Source: Naasia aerilata (GTDB taxonomy: Bacteria; Actinomycetota; Actinomycetes; Actinomycetales; Microbacteriaceae). From it: 64,000 bases of DNA. A program made the translations under genes and the position numbers. This document shows positions 18,082 through 26,280 of the stretch, one piece after another (position 1 is the stretch's first letter; the number at the start of each line of letters is the position of its first letter). Under the pieces are notes generated by a model. That model was not told where the DNA came from and ran no database searches. It worked only from the letters and a program-made list of their open reading frames with translations. The DNA is taken from contig NZ_AP027731.1 of the NCBI RefSeq assembly GCF_030296595.1, forward strand, positions 1,674,001-1,738,000, given 5' to 3'.

Positions 18082-18909
18082 ATGTCCCCGATCGTGAAGG
18101 CAGAGATGACGGACCCCACCACTGCGCCCGCCGACGTCTGGAGCGCCGACTGGCTTCCCCGCCTCGTCGCGTTCGACCTGGACGACACCCTCGCCCCCTC
18201 GAAGTCGGCGCTCGACCCGACGATGGTGCGGCTCCTCCACGACCTGCTCGGCGTGGCCGAGGTGTGCATCATCTCCGGCGGCCAGATCGGGCAGTTCCGG
18301 ACGCAGGTCATCGACCGGCTCCAGGACGCGGACCCGGCCCAGCTCGAGCGGCTGCACCTGATGCCCACCTGCGGAACCCAGTACTGGCGTCACCAGGCAG
18401 GGGAGTGGATGCCCGTCTACGCACAGAACCTCACGGCTGAGCAGATCGCGGCGGCGTTCGCGTCGCTCGAGGCGCGGGCCAAGGAGCTGGGCGTCTGGGA
18501 GACCGAGACGTGGGGGCCGGTCCTCGAGGACCGCGGCTCGCAGGTGACGTTCTCGGCGCTCGGCCAGGAGGCCCCTGTCGCGGTGAAGCGCCAGTGGGAT
18601 CCGACGGGGGAGAAGAAGAACGCCCTGCGTGCGGCCGTCGCCGCCGACCTGCCCGACCTCGAGGTGCGCTCCGGCGGGTCCACCTCCGTCGACATCACCC
18701 GCCGCGGCATCGACAAGGCCTACGGGATGAAGCAGCTGGAGGAGGTCACCGGCATCGCCATCGCCGACATGCTGTTCGTAGGAGACCGACTCGACCCCGA
18801 GGGCAACGACTATCCGGTGAAGTCCACCGGCGTCGCCTGCCATGCGGTCGACGGCTGGGAGGACACCGCCGCTCTCGTCGCTGCGGTCATCGACTACTCC
18901 CGGAGGTGA
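18082..18909 (+). CDS. HAD-IIB family hydrolase, phosphomannomutase-like
   Basis: 275 residues. HAD motif I is FDLDDTLAPSK; motif II ISGGQ; the C2 cap follows (HLMPTCGTQYWRH, SQVTFSALG); a lysine-containing stretch (GEKKNALRAA) precedes SVDITRRGIDKAYGMKQL; motif IV is FVGDRLDPEGNDYP. This order is that of the HAD-IIB group that includes eukaryotic-type phosphomannomutase and sugar-phosphate phosphatases. A role in mannose or trehalose-phosphate metabolism is inferred. A second ATG at 18106 has a better AAGG upstream and could be the true start. It overlaps the VanZ gene by GTGA. Confidence 0.8.
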   Translation: MSPIVKAEMTDPTTAPADVWSADWLPRLVAFDLDDTLAPSKSALDPTMVRLLHDLLGVAEVCIISGGQIGQFRTQVIDRLQDADPAQLERLHLMPTCGTQYWRHQAGEWMPVYAQNLTAEQIAAAFASLEARAKELGVWETETWGPVLEDRGSQVTFSALGQEAPVAVKRQWDPTGEKKNALRAAVAADLPDLEVRSGGSTSVDITRRGIDKAYGMKQLEEVTGIAIADMLFVGDRLDPEGNDYPVKSTGVACHAVDGWEDTAALVAAVIDYSRR

Positions 18910-19466
18910 GCGCCCGCGGTTCCGCCCGCGAGCGAGCGGGCAAGACCGTGCTCTCCCGGGCGGGGCAGGGACTTCCCGCCTCCGCGGCATCCCGGTTCCG
19001 GCTGAAGGTGGCGGCGGTGCTCCTCGCCCTCTACGTGGCCGTCGTGCTGCTGGTCACCCTGTCGCCGACCCCTGTCGATCGTCCCTACTCCGCCGTGCTC
19101 GTGCGGCTGATCCGGGAGCTGCACGAGCGAGGTGTCCCCGGCTGGGTGGGCTACCCGCAGATCGAGTTCCTGTCGAACGTGCTCCTGTTCGTGCCGCTCG
19201 GGTTCCTCGCCGCCCTCGACCTGCCCCGGCGGGACTGGTGGCTCGCCGCGGTGGCGGCGCCGGCCTTCTCGGCCCTGCTCGAGCTCGGGCAGGCCCTCTT
19301 CTTCCCGGCCCGGACACCGAGCGCATCGGACGTGGTCGCGAACGGGCTCGGCGGAGCCGTCGGGGCCGTCGTGTCGCTCCTGGCGCGGATGATCGTGCAC
19401 CACCGCGACCGGCTCGTGGCCGCCGACGTCGCCGGCGGGCATCGGTCCTCCGACGCGCGCCCCTGA
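18906..19466 (+). CDS. VanZ-family membrane protein
   Basis: 186 residues, GTG overlapping the preceding TGA by four bases, implying coupled translation. Four to five hydrophobic segments carry the VanZ pattern: LVTLSPTPVDRP, IEFLSNVLLFVPLGFLAAL, then FSALLELGQALFFPARTPSASDVVANGLGGAVGA. The family is linked to envelope and teicoplanin phenotypes, mechanism not settled. A basic N-terminal tail of about 35 residues precedes the first helix. Its place suggests a role in cell-surface polymer handling. Confidence 0.85.
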   Translation: MSARGSARERAGKTVLSRAGQGLPASAASRFRLKVAAVLLALYVAVVLLVTLSPTPVDRPYSAVLVRLIRELHERGVPGWVGYPQIEFLSNVLLFVPLGFLAALDLPRRDWWLAAVAAPAFSALLELGQALFFPARTPSASDVVANGLGGAVGAVVSLLARMIVHHRDRLVAADVAGGHRSSDARP

Positions 19467-19530
19467 CCCAGCGCTCTCCTGTGCGGTGTGTCTGCCGCGG
19501 AAGACAGGGCCCGGCGGATAGGAATGCCGG

Positions 19531-19686
19531 GTGACCTTCCTCGGAGTCCTCGCCCTCGTCGTCGGCATCCTCGCGGCGTGGCTGTGCGCGGCGATCGTCC
19601 TCGCGCTGTTCCTCGGCAGGGTGCTCGGCTGGGGGCCCGATCGCCCCTGGCGTGCATCCCGCCGGGACTTCGACCGGGCGGCCTGA
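19531..19686 (+). CDS. Small one-helix membrane protein
   Basis: 51 codons from GTG. One long hydrophobic helix (VLALVVGILAAWLCAAIVLA) is followed by a basic and aromatic tail (GWGPDRPWRASRRDFDRAA). No close Shine-Dalgarno is obvious, so it is supported mainly by composition and position. Confidence 0.45.
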   Translation: MTFLGVLALVVGILAAWLCAAIVLALFLGRVLGWGPDRPWRASRRDFDRAA

Positions 19687-19881
19687 GGGGGAGTTCCCCG
19701 AATCACTAGGGGGCTTAGCAAACTGCTCCCCGTGCTAGCGCACGGCATACCCCAATAGTGGCATTTAAGGCGTTTTCACAGCGAGGCGGTCGTACCTTCG
19801 TCGCGGGTGGACGCTGAGGGATTCTCGGACTTCGGGTGTTCGTGATCTGTCCCGTGGTTCACCTGATCGGGTAGTAAGAGG

Positions 19882-19923
19882 GAGCCCCTCGGCACTCCTT
19901 GGACGCAAGGAGCCGAGGGGCTC
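19882..19923 (-). terminator. Terminator hairpin after the small membrane gene at 19970
   Basis: A 12-bp perfect stem GAGCCCCTCGGC/GCCGAGGGGCTC with an inner TCCTT/AAGGA extension lies 47 bases after the minus-strand stop. Confidence 0.7.
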
Positions 19924-19969
19924 GGTCCGTCGTCGGCGGTGCGTCCACATCGGTGCGTCCTCCTGTCCG

Positions 19970-20200
19970 TCACTGGCCGGCGGTCGGTGCCACCGGTGAC
20001 GGACGCGAGATGGCGGCACGCGTGAGCGCCGCGCGGCGGCGGAGTCCCACGAGGAGCCAGGTCCCGCCGCCCGCGAGCAGCAGCGCACCCGCTGCGAGGA
20101 AGATGATGCTCGCCAGGAGACCCAGCTGGTAGCCGCCGAGGGCGCCCACCAGAAGGAAGATGACGCCGAAGCCGAGAACGGCTGGGACGGAGTCGGACAT
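19970..20200 (-). CDS. Small two-helix membrane protein, GGYQLG family, copy 1
   Basis: 76 residues from ATG 20200. Two hydrophobic helices flank a conserved LGGYQLGLLASIIFL loop; the tail is basic (LRRRAALTRAA). A clear paralogue lies at 25220-25447 (FGGYQLGWLASLIFL). Function unknown. The gene has a recognisable promoter, two perfect TACCC-loop hairpins in its leader and its own terminator, so it is an independent unit probably regulated with the surface-polysaccharide genes. Confidence 0.8.
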   Translation of the reverse strand: MSDSVPAVLGFGVIFLLVGALGGYQLGLLASIIFLAAGALLLAGGGTWLLVGLRRRAALTRAAISRPSPVAPTAGQ

Positions 20201-20211
20201 GTCGGGTGAAT

Positions 20212-20282
20212 CCTCTCGGGTAAGAGGCGTGGCGTCGGGTAGCGCCGAGCCAGAGCGTAGACCCAAAGGCCGCCCGGTCACC
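20212..20282 (-). promoter_or_regulatory. Promoter and two TACCC-loop hairpins of the GGYQLG gene
   Basis: Minus strand: -35 GGTGAC (20282-20277), 17 bases, -10 TACGCT (20259-20254), then seven bases to a GGCG/CGCC hairpin with loop CTACCCGA (20246-20231) and a CCTC/GAGG hairpin with loop TTACCCGA (20227-20212). Eleven bases separate the second hairpin from the ATG. This is the cleanest example of the family. Confidence 0.65.
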
Positions 20283-20428
20283 AGAGCCGATATCCGCAAG
20301 GCGACGCTAGATCTGGTTCCCTGGAGCGTGCATCACCCCTATGGGTGCCGTCGAGCGGTGCCTGGCGCGTCGGCCTCGTTGAGCGAGCTCCGTGTCGGCG
20401 GTCTCGGTACGGCCGGCTCACCCGAGGG

Positions 20429-22381
20429 CTAGGACCCGCGGGTCAGCAGCCGCACGTCGTGCTGGGTCATCCGGGCGACGATCTCCTGGAACGGCACCTT
20501 GGGGCGCCAGCCGAGGACCCGCTCCGCCTTGCTCGCGTCCCCGAGCTGCTCAGTGGCGTCGGCAGGGCGGTTGAAGCGCTCGTCGATGCCGACCCGGTCC
20601 GACCAGTTCTCGATGCCGACGGCCGCGAAGGCGGCGGCGACGAACTCGGCCACCGAGTGCGCCTGTCCGGTGGCCAGGACGAAGTCGTCGGGCTCGGGGG
20701 CCGCCGCGATCCGCATCATGCCGTCGACGTAGTCGGGCGCCCAGCCCCAGTCGCGGCGGGCTTCCAGGTTGCCCAGCATCAGCCGGTCCGAGGAGCCGGT
20801 CGCGATCTCGGCGACGCCGTGGGTGATCTTCCGCGTGACGAAGTCGAGCGGGCGGCGGGTCGACTCGTGGTTGTAGAGGATCGCGTTGGCGGCGAAGAGG
20901 CCGCGACCCCGGTACACCTGGACCAGCGTGTGGGCCCACGCCTTCGCGGCGCCGTACGGCGACACCGGCGCGAGCGGCGTCGACTCGTCCTGCGGTGCGC
21001 GCTCGGCGCGGCCGAAGATCTCGGCGCTCGAGGCCTGCAGGAAGCGGACCGGCGCTCCCGACTGCTCCTGCAGCTCCCATGCGGCGTCGAGCAGGGCGGC
21101 GACCGAGAGGCCGGTGATCCGCGCGGCGTCCAGCGGGCGAGCCCAGGAGGCGGCGACCGAGCTGAGCCCGCCCAGGTTGAAGATGGTGTCCGGAGCCGTC
21201 TCCAGCACGACCTCGCGCAGCCGGTCGGCGTCGGCGAGGTTCCCGAGGGCGGTGCCGACGCCGCCCGGGAGGGGATTCGGCGACTCGAGCTGCGAGTGGA
21301 CGAGGGCGGTCACCGACCAGCCGGCCGCGAGCAGAGCCTCGACGAGATAGCTCCCGTCCTGCCCCGTCGCGCCTGTGACCAGAGCGGCGGGCACGCTACC
21401 CCTGCTCGCCGAGAGGGCCTTGAGGTCGCTCTCGACCATCATCGTGACGAGCTGCTCGAACGACACCTCCGGCGTCCAGCCGAGCACGTCGCGCGCCTTG
21501 CTCGCGTCGCCGATCAGCAGGTCGACCTCGGCCGGGCGGAAGAAGGCGGGGTCCTGGTAGACGAAGGGCTGCCAGTCCTCGATGCCGGCTGCAGCGAAGG
21601 CGACGTCGAGCAGCTCCTTGATGGTGTGCGTCTCACCCGTCGCGACCACGTAGTCGTCCGCGACCGGCTGCTGCAGCATCGCCCACATGGCGCGCACGTA
21701 GTCGCCGGCGAAGCCCCAGTCGCGCTTGGCGTCGAGGTTGCCGAGCGTCAGCTTGTCCTGGAGTCCCAGCTTGATGCGGGCGACCGCGAGCGACACCTTG
21801 CGGGTGACGAACTCGGGTCCACGGCGCGGCGACTCGTGGTTGAAGAGGATGCCGCTGGAAGCGTGCATGCCGTACGACTCGCGGTAGTTGATGGTCATGT
21901 AGTGGCCGAAGACCTTGGCGACGCCGTACGGCGACCGCGGCCAGAGGAGCGTCGACTCGCTCTGCGGGACCTGCTGCACCTTGCCGAACATCTCGGACGA
22001 GGACGCCTGGTAGAAGCGGACCTTGTCCACGTCGCTGCCGGCGTAGAGGCGCGTCGCCTCCAGGACGTTGAGGACGCCCTTTCCGGTCACGTCGGTCGTG
22101 AGGCTCGCGTTCTCCCACGAGTAGGCGACGAAGGAGATCGCGCCCAGGTTGTAGACCTCGTCCGGCTGGGCGTCGCCGAAGACGCGGACCAGCGAGGCGA
22201 CATCCGTCAGGTCGCCCGTCAGCAGCTTCACGTCCGGCACGGTCTCGCGCACCAGATCGAGCTTCGGGTTGTTCTGGCCGCGGATCAGGCCGTAGACGTC
22301 ATACCCCTTCTCGATCAGGAGTTCGGAAAGGTACAGCCCGTCCTGGCCGGTGATGCCGGTGATCAGAGCTCGCTTGGTCAT
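20429..22381 (-). CDS. gmd: Tandem double-domain GDP-mannose 4,6-dehydratase
   Basis: 650 residues in one frame. The N-half (about 1-330) is a complete GMD: ALITGITGQDGLYLSELL, LGAISFVAYSWE, QASSSEMFGK, YGVAKVFGHY, LFNHESPRRGPEFVTRKV, LGNLDAKRDWGFAGDYV. The C-half (about 332-645) repeats the fold and the same motifs: ALVTGATGQDGSYLVEAL, LGGLSSVAASW, QASSAEIFGR, YGAAKAWAH, LYNHESTRRPLDFVTRKI, LGNLEARRDWGWAPDYV. Both halves keep the glycine motif, Ser-Glu and Tyr-x3-Lys. Canonical GMD (about 340-370 residues) makes GDP-4-keto-6-deoxymannose. The second half may be a diverged dehydratase, epimerase or a partner subunit fused in cis. It probably supplies deoxyhexose for the exopolysaccharide. Confidence 0.85.
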   Translation of the reverse strand: MTKRALITGITGQDGLYLSELLIEKGYDVYGLIRGQNNPKLDLVRETVPDVKLLTGDLTDVASLVRVFGDAQPDEVYNLGAISFVAYSWENASLTTDVTGKGVLNVLEATRLYAGSDVDKVRFYQASSSEMFGKVQQVPQSESTLLWPRSPYGVAKVFGHYMTINYRESYGMHASSGILFNHESPRRGPEFVTRKVSLAVARIKLGLQDKLTLGNLDAKRDWGFAGDYVRAMWAMLQQPVADDYVVATGETHTIKELLDVAFAAAGIEDWQPFVYQDPAFFRPAEVDLLIGDASKARDVLGWTPEVSFEQLVTMMVESDLKALSASRGSVPAALVTGATGQDGSYLVEALLAAGWSVTALVHSQLESPNPLPGGVGTALGNLADADRLREVVLETAPDTIFNLGGLSSVAASWARPLDAARITGLSVAALLDAAWELQEQSGAPVRFLQASSAEIFGRAERAPQDESTPLAPVSPYGAAKAWAHTLVQVYRGRGLFAANAILYNHESTRRPLDFVTRKITHGVAEIATGSSDRLMLGNLEARRDWGWAPDYVDGMMRIAAAPEPDDFVLATGQAHSVAEFVAAAFAAVGIENWSDRVGIDERFNRPADATEQLGDASKAERVLGWRPKVPFQEIVARMTQHDVRLLTRGS

Positions 22382-22611
22382 GTCGGTGCTTCCTGTTCGC
22401 CCTACGGGGGTTCGTGCTCAAACGCTCCGATCGACCGTATCCGACCGGACGAGGAATCCGGCACTTCGGCGGGGCGGACGCCGAACCTCCTGCGCCTCCA
22501 ACCACTGGCCGGGCGACTCGCCAGGGGCCCTCCCTGAAGGCGCGCGCCCGGGTGCTTAGGCTCCAGTCACTGCGGCAGCAAGGGCGCTGCCCGGATCTCC
22601 AGGAGGTTCTC

Positions 22612-22707
22612 ATGATCGTCGGAATCGTCGCCTCGGTCCTCGTCATGTTCGCGGGGGTGTCCGTCATCTCGCTCGGCAGCCGGCCGCGCCGGCACACCGT
22701 CCGCTAA
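22612..22707 (+). CDS. 31-residue single-helix membrane peptide
   Basis: ATG five bases after a strong AGGAGG (22601-22606). The peptide is one hydrophobic helix (IVGIVASVLVMFAGVSVISL) and a basic tail (RPRRHTVR). The strong ribosome-binding site is the main support. No function is known. Confidence 0.55.
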   Translation: MIVGIVASVLVMFAGVSVISLGSRPRRHTVR

Positions 22708-22838
22708 CCCGGCGCTTCTCACGCCGCTCGCGGCTCGCCGCCCTTCCCGGGCCCCGCTGCTCGTTCAGGCGATCCAGTCCCTGCCGCGGCATCATTGCTG
22801 ACGGCGGCGTTGCCGCCGGTGACGCAAGGGAGCCGGTC

Positions 22839-23471
22839 ATGGCGGAGAACGACATCACGTCGAGCACCGAGACGGAGCGCAAGTACGACGTGCCGGAGGA
22901 CGCCCCGGCGCCTGAACTCGACGGATTCCTCGTGCTGCTCCCCGAGCATCCGGACCTGCTCGAGGCCGTGTACTACGACACCGAGGACGGCGCCCTCGCC
23001 GCCGAGCGGATGGTGCTGCGTCGCCGCACGGGCGGCCACGACGCCGGATGGCATCTCAAGACGCCCGGCGAAGGTGGCCGCACCGAGCACCACGCCGAAC
23101 TGGCCGATGCGCCTCCGGCCGGTCTGCTCGACATCGTGAAGGACATCCTCGGTGACCGGCCGCTGATCCCGACCGCCGAGATCCGCACCGAGCGCACGCC
23201 CATCCTCCTGCTCGACGACGAGGGCCGGGCGGTCGCGGAGATCGCCGACGATCGCGTCGCCGGGACCGACGTGCGCGAGGGAGTGGTGCGCACCTGGCGC
23301 GAGTGGGAGGCGGAGCTCCTCGAGGAGGCACCGCAGGCTCCCGCGAAGCGCGTCGCGCTGCTCGACCGGATCGAGGCGCAGCTGGTCGCGCAAGGCGCGA
23401 CGCCCTCACCGTCGATGTCGAAGTTCGCTCGGGCTACCGGGCGGGCCGGGCTCGGCCCGAGCGAGGGCTGA
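22839..23471 (+). CDS. CYTH-domain protein (triphosphate tunnel family)
   Basis: 210 residues. The N-terminal signature ExExK is present as TETERKYDV; further CYTH features are YYDTEDGALAAERMVLRRR, GWHLKTPGEGG, the acidic and basic strand residues EIRTERTPILL, and DDRVAG. The family hydrolyses or binds triphosphates (thiamine triphosphatase, inorganic triphosphatase). The C-terminal 20 residues are low complexity. It is monocistronic by appearance, convergent with a small membrane gene. Confidence 0.85.
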   Translation: MAENDITSSTETERKYDVPEDAPAPELDGFLVLLPEHPDLLEAVYYDTEDGALAAERMVLRRRTGGHDAGWHLKTPGEGGRTEHHAELADAPPAGLLDIVKDILGDRPLIPTAEIRTERTPILLLDDEGRAVAEIADDRVAGTDVREGVVRTWREWEAELLEEAPQAPAKRVALLDRIEAQLVAQGATPSPSMSKFARATGRAGLGPSEG

Positions 23472-23486
23472 ACGCGGGGAGGCGCT

Positions 23487-23744
23487 CTAGGACGCCCGCG
23501 AGGCGGAGTTCATGGCGGCCTCGGCTGCCGCGCGCTTCTGGGCGGTGAGGATCGACATCCCCACCCACAGGACGAGCGCGACGATGCCTGCGGGGATCAG
23601 GGTGCCGGCGAGTCCGGCGGCCTCTGATCCCATGCCGTCGAGTCCCGCCTGGTCGCCGAAGAGTGTCGCCAGACCGATCGCGAACAGCCCCTCGGCGATG
23701 GCGATCAGACCGAGCCACAACGTCACGCAGCGCAGGTGAACCAT
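23487..23744 (-). CDS. Small two-helix membrane protein
   Basis: 85 residues if started at ATG 23744 (MVHLRCVTLWLGLIAIAEG). Two hydrophobic helices (about 8-25 and 44-64) and an Ala/Arg/Lys tail are visible. Family not recognised. A longer upstream extension is possible but is low complexity and basic, so I prefer the short start. Confidence 0.55.
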   Translation of the reverse strand: MVHLRCVTLWLGLIAIAEGLFAIGLATLFGDQAGLDGMGSEAAGLAGTLIPAGIVALVLWVGMSILTAQKRAAAEAAMNSASRAS

Positions 23745-23935
23745 GCCGGAAAGATATGCCTGCCCTCCGACGACGCGACGCCGCGACGCGCGGTCCCCCC
23801 ACAACGGGGGTGGAGCTGTCGCTGTGGAGGGTTGCCGCGCCGCAGACACCCGAATCGTTCAGGCAGACCACAGCCTGCGCTCACCTTCGAGGGTCGGTGC
23901 TCGCCGTCCCTCGATGAACCGCACGCGAGGCCCTT

Positions 23936-24019
23936 GACCGGATCACGGAGAATCGGCGGCCGCCGGGCCTGCCCACGCCGAATCCGGAGCATCTAGCCCC
24001 AGATGTCCGTGATCCGGTC
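23936..24019. repeat. Palindromic repeat family A, copy 1 (GACCGGATCACGGA arms)
   Basis: Perfect 14-bp arms at 23936-23949 and 24006-24019 with a 56-base centre, located downstream of the epimerase gene. A close relative with 16-bp arms is at 63796-63879 and a degenerate one at 28684-28771. Confidence 0.7.
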
Positions 24020-24042
24020 GGGCGGTTGCGCGAGGAGCGGCG

Positions 24043-25083
24043 TCAGAGCGGGCGCGGGCGGTACGCGTCGATCAGGAGGTCGAACTTGCGGTTGACCTCG
24101 TCGTCCACGGTGCGGCGGCTCTCGTCCGCGTCGTGCCAGGCAATGATCTGGCGGGCGCCCAGCTCGAACGGGATGACGGCGCGCCAGCCGGGGACCACCG
24201 ACTTGATCTTCGAGTTGTCGAACACCATCGAATGCGCCTTGTCGCCGAGCAGGCCGGCGCCCCACTCGGGATCGAGCGCCGCGATGGCGTCGGAGGGCAC
24301 GTGCACGAGCTTCGGGTCGTCGACGCCGGCAGCGCGAGCGAGCGAGCGGTAGATGGCGTCCCAGGTGGGCGCCTCGTCGCTCGTGATGTGGAAGGCCTCG
24401 CCCAGGACGTCGGTTCGGCCGAGCAGACCGGCGAAGGCGCGGGCGAAGTCGGTGTGATGGGTGAGGGTCCACAGCGACGTGCCGTCGCCGTGCACGACGA
24501 CCTCGAGCCCTCGTCGCATCCGGTCGATCGCCGTCCAGGCGCCGTCGATGGGCAGGAGGGTCTCGTCGTAGGTGTGCGAGGGGCGGACGATGGTCGCCGG
24601 GAATCCGCCCGTCCGATAGGCGGCGACCAGGAGGTCCTCGCACGCCGCCTTGTTGCGCGAGTACTCCCAGTGCGGGTTGCGCAGGGGCGCCGACTCGACC
24701 ACCGGCACGCGCGCCGGCGGCGTCTGGTACGCAGATGCAGAGCTGATGAACACGTACTGGGCCGTGCGGCCGGTGAACAGGTCGATGTCCTGCTGCACGT
24801 GCTCGGGGGTGAAGGCCACGAAGTCGACCACCACGTCGAACCTCCGGTCGCCGAGCGCCCTCTCCGCGGATGCGCGGTCGCGAATGTCGCCCTGCAGAGT
24901 CGTCACCTCGGCCGGCAGGGGACGCTTCGACGTCTTCGATCGATTGAGGTGGAAGACCTCGAAGCCGGCGTCGATGGCCGCCTGCGTGCAGGCCGAGCTG
25001 ATGATGCCCGTGCCGCCGATGAAGAGGGCGGTGAGCGGCGCCGCGCCGCCCAAGGCTGCGGGCAACAGGTGCGTGTGAGTCAT
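24043..25083 (-). CDS. NAD-dependent epimerase/dehydratase family (SDR) protein
   Basis: 346 residues. Extended-SDR glycine motif FIGGTGIISSACTQAA (residues about 21-36), VVDFVAFTPEHVQQDI, FISSASAYQT, a YSRNKAACE motif with Tyr-x3-Lys, and VRPSHTYDETLLP. The C-terminal half resembles the CSP41/mRNA-binding-like epimerase subgroup (ITSDEAPTWDAIYRSLARAAG). The substrate is unknown; nucleotide-sugar reduction is possible but the gene is outside the polysaccharide block. It appears to be transcribed alone, with an inverted repeat just downstream. Confidence 0.8.
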   Translation of the reverse strand: MTHTHLLPAALGGAAPLTALFIGGTGIISSACTQAAIDAGFEVFHLNRSKTSKRPLPAEVTTLQGDIRDRASAERALGDRRFDVVVDFVAFTPEHVQQDIDLFTGRTAQYVFISSASAYQTPPARVPVVESAPLRNPHWEYSRNKAACEDLLVAAYRTGGFPATIVRPSHTYDETLLPIDGAWTAIDRMRRGLEVVVHGDGTSLWTLTHHTDFARAFAGLLGRTDVLGEAFHITSDEAPTWDAIYRSLARAAGVDDPKLVHVPSDAIAALDPEWGAGLLGDKAHSMVFDNSKIKSVVPGWRAVIPFELGARQIIAWHDADESRRTVDDEVNRKFDLLIDAYRPRPL

Positions 25084-25219
25084 GGCTCTCCTCGGGTCGG
25101 TGCTGCGTCCACCCTCGCACGGCGGGAAGGGTGTTCGGAGGGGTGTGCGCGGGGCGGCGGAGTGCCTGTACGCTCACCCTGGCGCTCGTGCCGTCCCCTC
25201 CTCACCCCCAAGGAGAACC

Positions 25220-25447
25220 ATGTCCGGATCCCCGGCCTCCGTCCTCGGATTCGCGGTCATCTTCCTGGTGGTCGGCGCCTTCGGCGGCTACCAGCTCGGC
25301 TGGCTCGCGTCGCTGATCTTCCTGGTCGCGAGTGGGGCCCTGTTCGCGTTCTCGGCGGTGACCCTGGTGCTCCACCTGCGCCGGCGCGCGCTGGCGGCGG
25401 ACCAGGCGCCCGCCGATGCCGAGCCGAAGGCCGTCGCCTCCGTCTGA
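25220..25447 (+). CDS. Small two-helix membrane protein, GGYQLG family, copy 2
   Basis: 75 residues, ATG with AAGGAG eight bases upstream. VLGFAVIFLVVGAFGGYQLGWLASLIFL aligns through both helices with the copy at 19970-20200, in stretches such as FGGYQLGWLASLIFL. The tail is basic then acidic. Unlike copy 1 there are no TACCC-loop hairpins upstream. Function unknown. Confidence 0.75.
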   Translation: MSGSPASVLGFAVIFLVVGAFGGYQLGWLASLIFLVASGALFAFSAVTLVLHLRRRALAADQAPADAEPKAVASV

Positions 25448-25474
25448 CCCGGGTTCCGGTTCTCCGGACGGGAG

Positions 25475-25861
25475 TCAGGCCTCGTAGAGCTCGAGCGGCT
25501 GGCCGTCCGGGTCGAAGAAGAACGCCATCCTCTTGCCGGTGTGCGGGTCAATGCGCAGCTCCTCGCAGCGCACTCCCTTCTCCGCCAGCTCGGCGAGGCC
25601 CGCCGCGACGTCGTCCACCTGGAACGCGAGGTGACGCAGCCCGGTCGACTCGGGACCGGTCGAGCGCTTGGGTGGGTTCGGAAACGAGAACAGCTCGAGC
25701 ACGTACTCGCCGTTGAGGTCGAAGTCGCCCATCCAGGAGTCCCGCTCCGCCCGGTACACCTCGCTCCGGAGCGTGAAGCCGAGCACCTCCGTATAGAAGG
25801 CCTTCGAGCGGGCGTAGTCGGTCCCAATCAGGGCGATGTGGTGCACCTTGTTGATCCGCAT
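25475..25861 (-). CDS. VOC-family protein, YaeR/glyoxalase-like
   Basis: 128 residues from ATG 25861. The typical start is KVHHIALIGTDYARSKAFY; then EVLGFTLRSEVYRAERDSW, YVLELFSFPNPPKR, GLRHLAFQVDDV and FFFDPDGQPLELYEA. The metal ligands expected of VOC enzymes (His near the start, Glu in YVLELF, His in LRHLAF, Glu in PLELYE) are all present. Closest to the YaeR group of lactoylglutathione-lyase-like proteins, whose substrate is undefined. Confidence 0.85.
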   Translation of the reverse strand: MRINKVHHIALIGTDYARSKAFYTEVLGFTLRSEVYRAERDSWMGDFDLNGEYVLELFSFPNPPKRSTGPESTGLRHLAFQVDDVAAGLAELAEKGVRCEELRIDPHTGKRMAFFFDPDGQPLELYEA

Positions 25862-25952
25862 GACGCCATCCTGCCAAGGCGGCGCCGGGTACTCGGGTGG
25901 TGTCACCCGCACAGGGGCTTACCGGGGCTCCGGCCCCTGAAAGCATGGGGAG

Positions 25953-26186
25953 ATGCCGTTCTGGGGGATCGTGCTGATCGGCGTGGCCGCCTGGGTGCTG
26001 GTGAGCGTCGTGCTCGGCGCCCTCATCGGTCGCGCGGTGAAGATCGCGGATGCCCATCGCCGCGACGAGCTGCTCACGGAGCAGCTCAGGAGGCGTCCCG
26101 CCGCGCTCGGCCGGCACAGCCTCCCGACCGTCCACGCCGCTGACGAGGCGCCCGTGGTGCCCGCTCCGCGCGCCTCTGCGCACTGA
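25953..26186 (+). CDS. Small single-helix membrane protein
   Basis: 77 residues from ATG. One N-terminal helix (WGIVLIGVAAWVLVSVVLGAL), then a basic amphipathic stretch (HRRDELLTEQLRRRPAALG) and a Pro/Ala tail. Type resembles small helix-plus-tail proteins common in this family of bacteria; function unknown. Confidence 0.6.
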   Translation: MPFWGIVLIGVAAWVLVSVVLGALIGRAVKIADAHRRDELLTEQLRRRPAALGRHSLPTVHAADEAPVVPAPRASAH

Positions 26187-26280
26187 GTCGCTTCTCCTTC
26201 GACCGGTCGGCGGATTCCACCCCTAGCGGGCTGGGAGTCTCCAGCCGTTCCGGTTAGCCTGCCAGGGCAAGGAGGCAGCT

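Noticed and set aside
20345..22537. A 730-codon plus-strand open frame opposite the Gmd gene
   Set aside because: Composition is that of an antisense shadow (Arg/Gly/Ala/Val repeats); the minus strand has clear GMD motifs.
25884..25905. CACCCGAGTACCCGG upstream of the VOC gene as another TACCC hairpin
   Set aside because: No paired stem surrounds the boxes; likely chance.
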